A DNA stretch of 64,000 bases from Actinostola sp. cb2023 (taxonomy: Eukaryota; Cnidaria; Anthozoa; Actiniaria; Actinostolidae), in assembly GCA_033675265.1 (NCBI GenBank), contig JAUJYZ010001358.1:266501-330500 (forward strand). Reading direction: 5' to 3'. The first letter of the stretch is position 1. Each line of letters starts with the position of its first letter. Shown here piece after piece: positions 61,770 through 64,000 of the stretch. The notes under the pieces were generated by a model. The model did not search any database, was not told where the DNA came from, and worked only from the letters and a program-made list of their open reading frames with translations. The position numbers were made by a program, and so were the translations under genes.

Positions 61770-63570
61770 TGGCTTAGCTAAGCCTAGGGGTTCGAGCTAG
61801 TCTAGGTTAAGCCACGGCTTAGCTAAGCCTAGGGGTTTGAGCTCGTCTAACTTAAGCCACGGCTTAGCTAAGCCTTGGGGTTTGAGCTCGTCTAACTTAA
61901 GCCACGGCTTAGCTAAGCCTAGGGGTTTGAGCTTGTCTAACTTAAGCCACGGCTTAGCTAAGCCTAGGGGTTCGAGCTCGACTAACTTAAGCCACGGCTT
62001 AGCTAAGCCTAGGGGTTCGAGCTCGACTAACTTAAGCCATGGCTTAGCTAAGCCTAGGGTTCGAGCTCGACTAACTTATGCCATGACTTAGCTAAGCCTA
62101 GGGGTTCTAGCTCGACTAACTTAAGCCATGGCTTAGCTAAGCCTTGGGGTTTGAGCTCTTCTAACTTAAGCCATGGCTTAGCTAAGCCTGGGGGTTCTAG
62201 CTTGACTAACTTAAGCCACAGCTTAGCTAAGCCTAGGGGTTTGAGCTCGTCTAACTTAAGCCACAGCTTAGCTAAGCCTAGGGGTTTGAGCTCGTCTAGG
62301 TTAAGCCACGGCTTAGCTAAGCCTAGGGGTTTGAGCTCGTCTAACTTAAACCATGGCTTAGCTAAGCCTAGGGGTTCGAGCTTGTCTAACTTAAGCCACG
62401 GCTTAGCTAAACCTTGGGGTTCGAGCTTGTCTAACTTAAGCCACTGCTTAGCTAAGCCTGGGGTTCGAGCTAGTCTAACTTAAACCATGGCTTAGCTAAG
62501 CCTAGGGGTTCGAGCTTGTCTAACTTAAGCCACGGCTTAGCTAAGCCTAGGGGTTCGAGCTAGTCTAACTTAGCCATGGCTTAGCTAAGCCTAGGGGTTC
62601 TAGCTCGACTAACTTAAGCCATGGCTTAGCTAAGCCTAGGGGTTCGAGCTCGACTAACTTATGCCATGACTTAGCTAAGCCTAGGGGTTCTACCTCGACT
62701 AACTTAAGCCATGGCTTAGCTAAGCCTTGGGGTTTGAGCTCGTCTAACTTAAGCCACGGCTTAGCTAAGCCTGGGGGTTCTAGCTTGACTAACTTAAGCC
62801 ACAGCTTAGCTAAGCCTAGGGGTTTGAGCTCGTCTAACTTAAGCCACTGCTTAGCTAAGCCTGGGATTCGAGCTAGACTAACTTAAACCATGGCTTAGGT
62901 AAGCCTAGATGTTCGAGCTTGTCTAACTTAAGCCACGGCTTAGCTAAGCCTAGGGGTTCGAGCTAGTCTAACTTAAGCCATGGCTTAGGTAAGCCTTGGG
63001 GTTCGAGCTTGTCTAACTTAAGCCACGAGCATTTTAGCTAAGCCTAGGGGTTTGAGCTTGTCTAAAATAAGCCACGGCTTAGCTAAGCCTAGGGGTTCTA
63101 GCTCGACTAACTTAAGCCATGGATTAGCTAAGCCTAGAGGTTCTAGCTTGACTAACTTAAGCCATGGCTTAGCTAAGCCTAGGGGTTCGAGCTCGACTAA
63201 CTTATGCCATGACTTAGCTAAGCCTAGGGGTTCTAGCTCGACTAACTTAAGCCACGGCTTAGCTAAGCCTGGGGGTTCGAGCTCGACTAACTTATGCCAT
63301 GACTTAGCTAAGCCTAGGGGTTCTAGCTCGACTAACTTAAGCCATGGCTTAGCTAAGCCTTGGGGTTCGAGCTTGTCTAACTTAAGCCACGGCTTAGCTA
63401 AGCCTAGGGGTTCGAGCTAGTCTAACTTAAGCCATGGCTTAGCTAAGCCTAGGGGTTCTAGCTCGACTAACTTAAGCCATGGCTTAGCTAAGCCTGGGGG
63501 TTCTAGCTCGACTAACTTAAGCCATGGCTTAGCTAAGCCTGGGGGTTTGAGCTCGTCTAACTTAAGCCAA
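61770..63570. repeat. 45-bp satellite with GGCTTAGCTAAGCC palindrome
   Basis: About 40 units read 'CTTAAGCCACGGCTTAGCTA', then 'AGCCTAGGGGTTTGAGCTCG', then TCTAA. Each contains a perfect 14-bp palindrome and often CTTAAG and GAGCTC. Because 45 is divisible by 3, an open frame of 15-residue repeats (LSHGLAKPRG..) runs through parts of it, but unit indels break it and no start or splice context supports translation. Confidence 0.95.
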
Positions 63571-63574
63571 GCCA

Positions 63575-64000
63575 CTGCTTTGGTAGTTTTGACCCATTTA
63601 TACGAGTCATTCGAGACTTTCCTAAGCCACGGCTTTGCGAACCTTCGACTTATTTTGTCTCGTATAAATGTGCCTATTGTGTCCTTGGACAAGACACTTC
63701 ACTTCCGCATTGTGAGGAGTAGAGGAGAAGAGACTGGTTTATAACCCAGCGAGTAAACAGAAAGACTATCAGCCTTGCACTTAACGTGTGGGCTTGCATT
63801 TTCACTCGCCCATTTTTACAGTAAAATAACGCCACTTGTTGACCTGACACTGGATGCCCAGGGGGGGGGGGAGCCCATACATGAGGTGATGGGGATGCTC
63901 ATCGTACCTTTTAGGGATTGAAATCCACGAATTGGAAACGCTTATGGGGTCTCAGATTTAAAAGGACCACCAAGACACCAAGTCGGTACCTTTTAGGGTG
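63575..64000. other. Right-hand end: SINE fragment and unassigned sequence
   Basis: 'CCTTGGACAAGACACTTCAC' with TTCCGCATTG at about 63678-63707 matches the SINE body at 7440. A poly-G run is at 63861. 'CGTACCTTTTAGGG' occurs twice in the last 100 bp (63904 and 63985). No gene is recognised. Confidence 0.5.

Noticed and set aside
61837..63420. LSHGLAKPRG repeat protein of 84-122 codons
   Set aside because: The 45-bp satellite unit is divisible by three, so open frames arise automatically. They are broken by unit indels and have no start, splice or promoter context.

Overview
This 64 kb window is animal nuclear DNA. All genes have spliceosomal introns with GT..AG borders, the base composition is AT-rich, and most of the sequence is introns and spacers filled with microsatellites, minisatellites, foldback MITE-like elements and tRNA-derived SINE pieces. 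No open reading frame of an autonomous transposon or virus is recognisable. The gene content (a PRDM9-type PR/SET zinc-finger gene, an ionotropic glutamate receptor, UBE2T) shows a metazoan. The repeat style (SINE bodies, foldback elements with CCAATCAG motifs) suggests a marine invertebrate, possibly cnidarian-like. The exact lineage is inference and cannot be fixed from the window.

Layout. (1) 1-4261: spacer, no gene recognised. (2) 4286-15246, plus strand: a four-coding-exon PRDM9-like gene (1671 codons deduced) with a zinc knuckle, a PR/SET domain split over two exons, and one 4.4-kb exon with about 28 C2H2-type fingers. Five of these lie in a near-identical 111-bp tandem array. The KRAB and SSXRD domains of vertebrate PRDM9 are not seen. 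(3) 15.2-20.6 kb: a decayed zinc-finger-linker tandem array and several foldback elements. (4) 20634-36095, minus strand: a 15-exon AMPA/kainate-type ionotropic glutamate receptor. Exon phases join perfectly from signal peptide to M4. It lacks the ligand-binding arginine and carries a genomically encoded arginine at the Q/R pore site. (5) 36.1-47.7 kb: about 11.6 kb of repeats, with one candidate pair of 5' exons at 37.1-37.3 kb. (6) 47727-52923, minus strand: UBE2T, the Fanconi-pathway E2, six exons, with a decayed duplicate of its fifth exon inside an intron. (7) 53352-61165, plus strand: a small RRM plus coiled-coil protein in eight exons, divergent from UBE2T across about 430 bp. (8) 61.2-64 kb: an 11-bp array and a 45-bp palindrome-bearing satellite.

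The genes do not form a single pathway. UBE2T and the RRM gene probably share a bidirectional promoter. PRDM9-like proteins methylate histone H3 and direct or mark chromatin, UBE2T acts in interstrand crosslink repair, and the receptor is a neuronal or sensory-type ligand-gated channel. The most unusual features are the receptor's altered ligand-binding residues, the homogenised tryptophan-helix zinc fingers of the PRDM gene, and intronic satellites whose units each carry a recognisable cis-element (NF-Y CCAAT box, YY1/E-box-like pair, TACTAAC branch-point-like motif).
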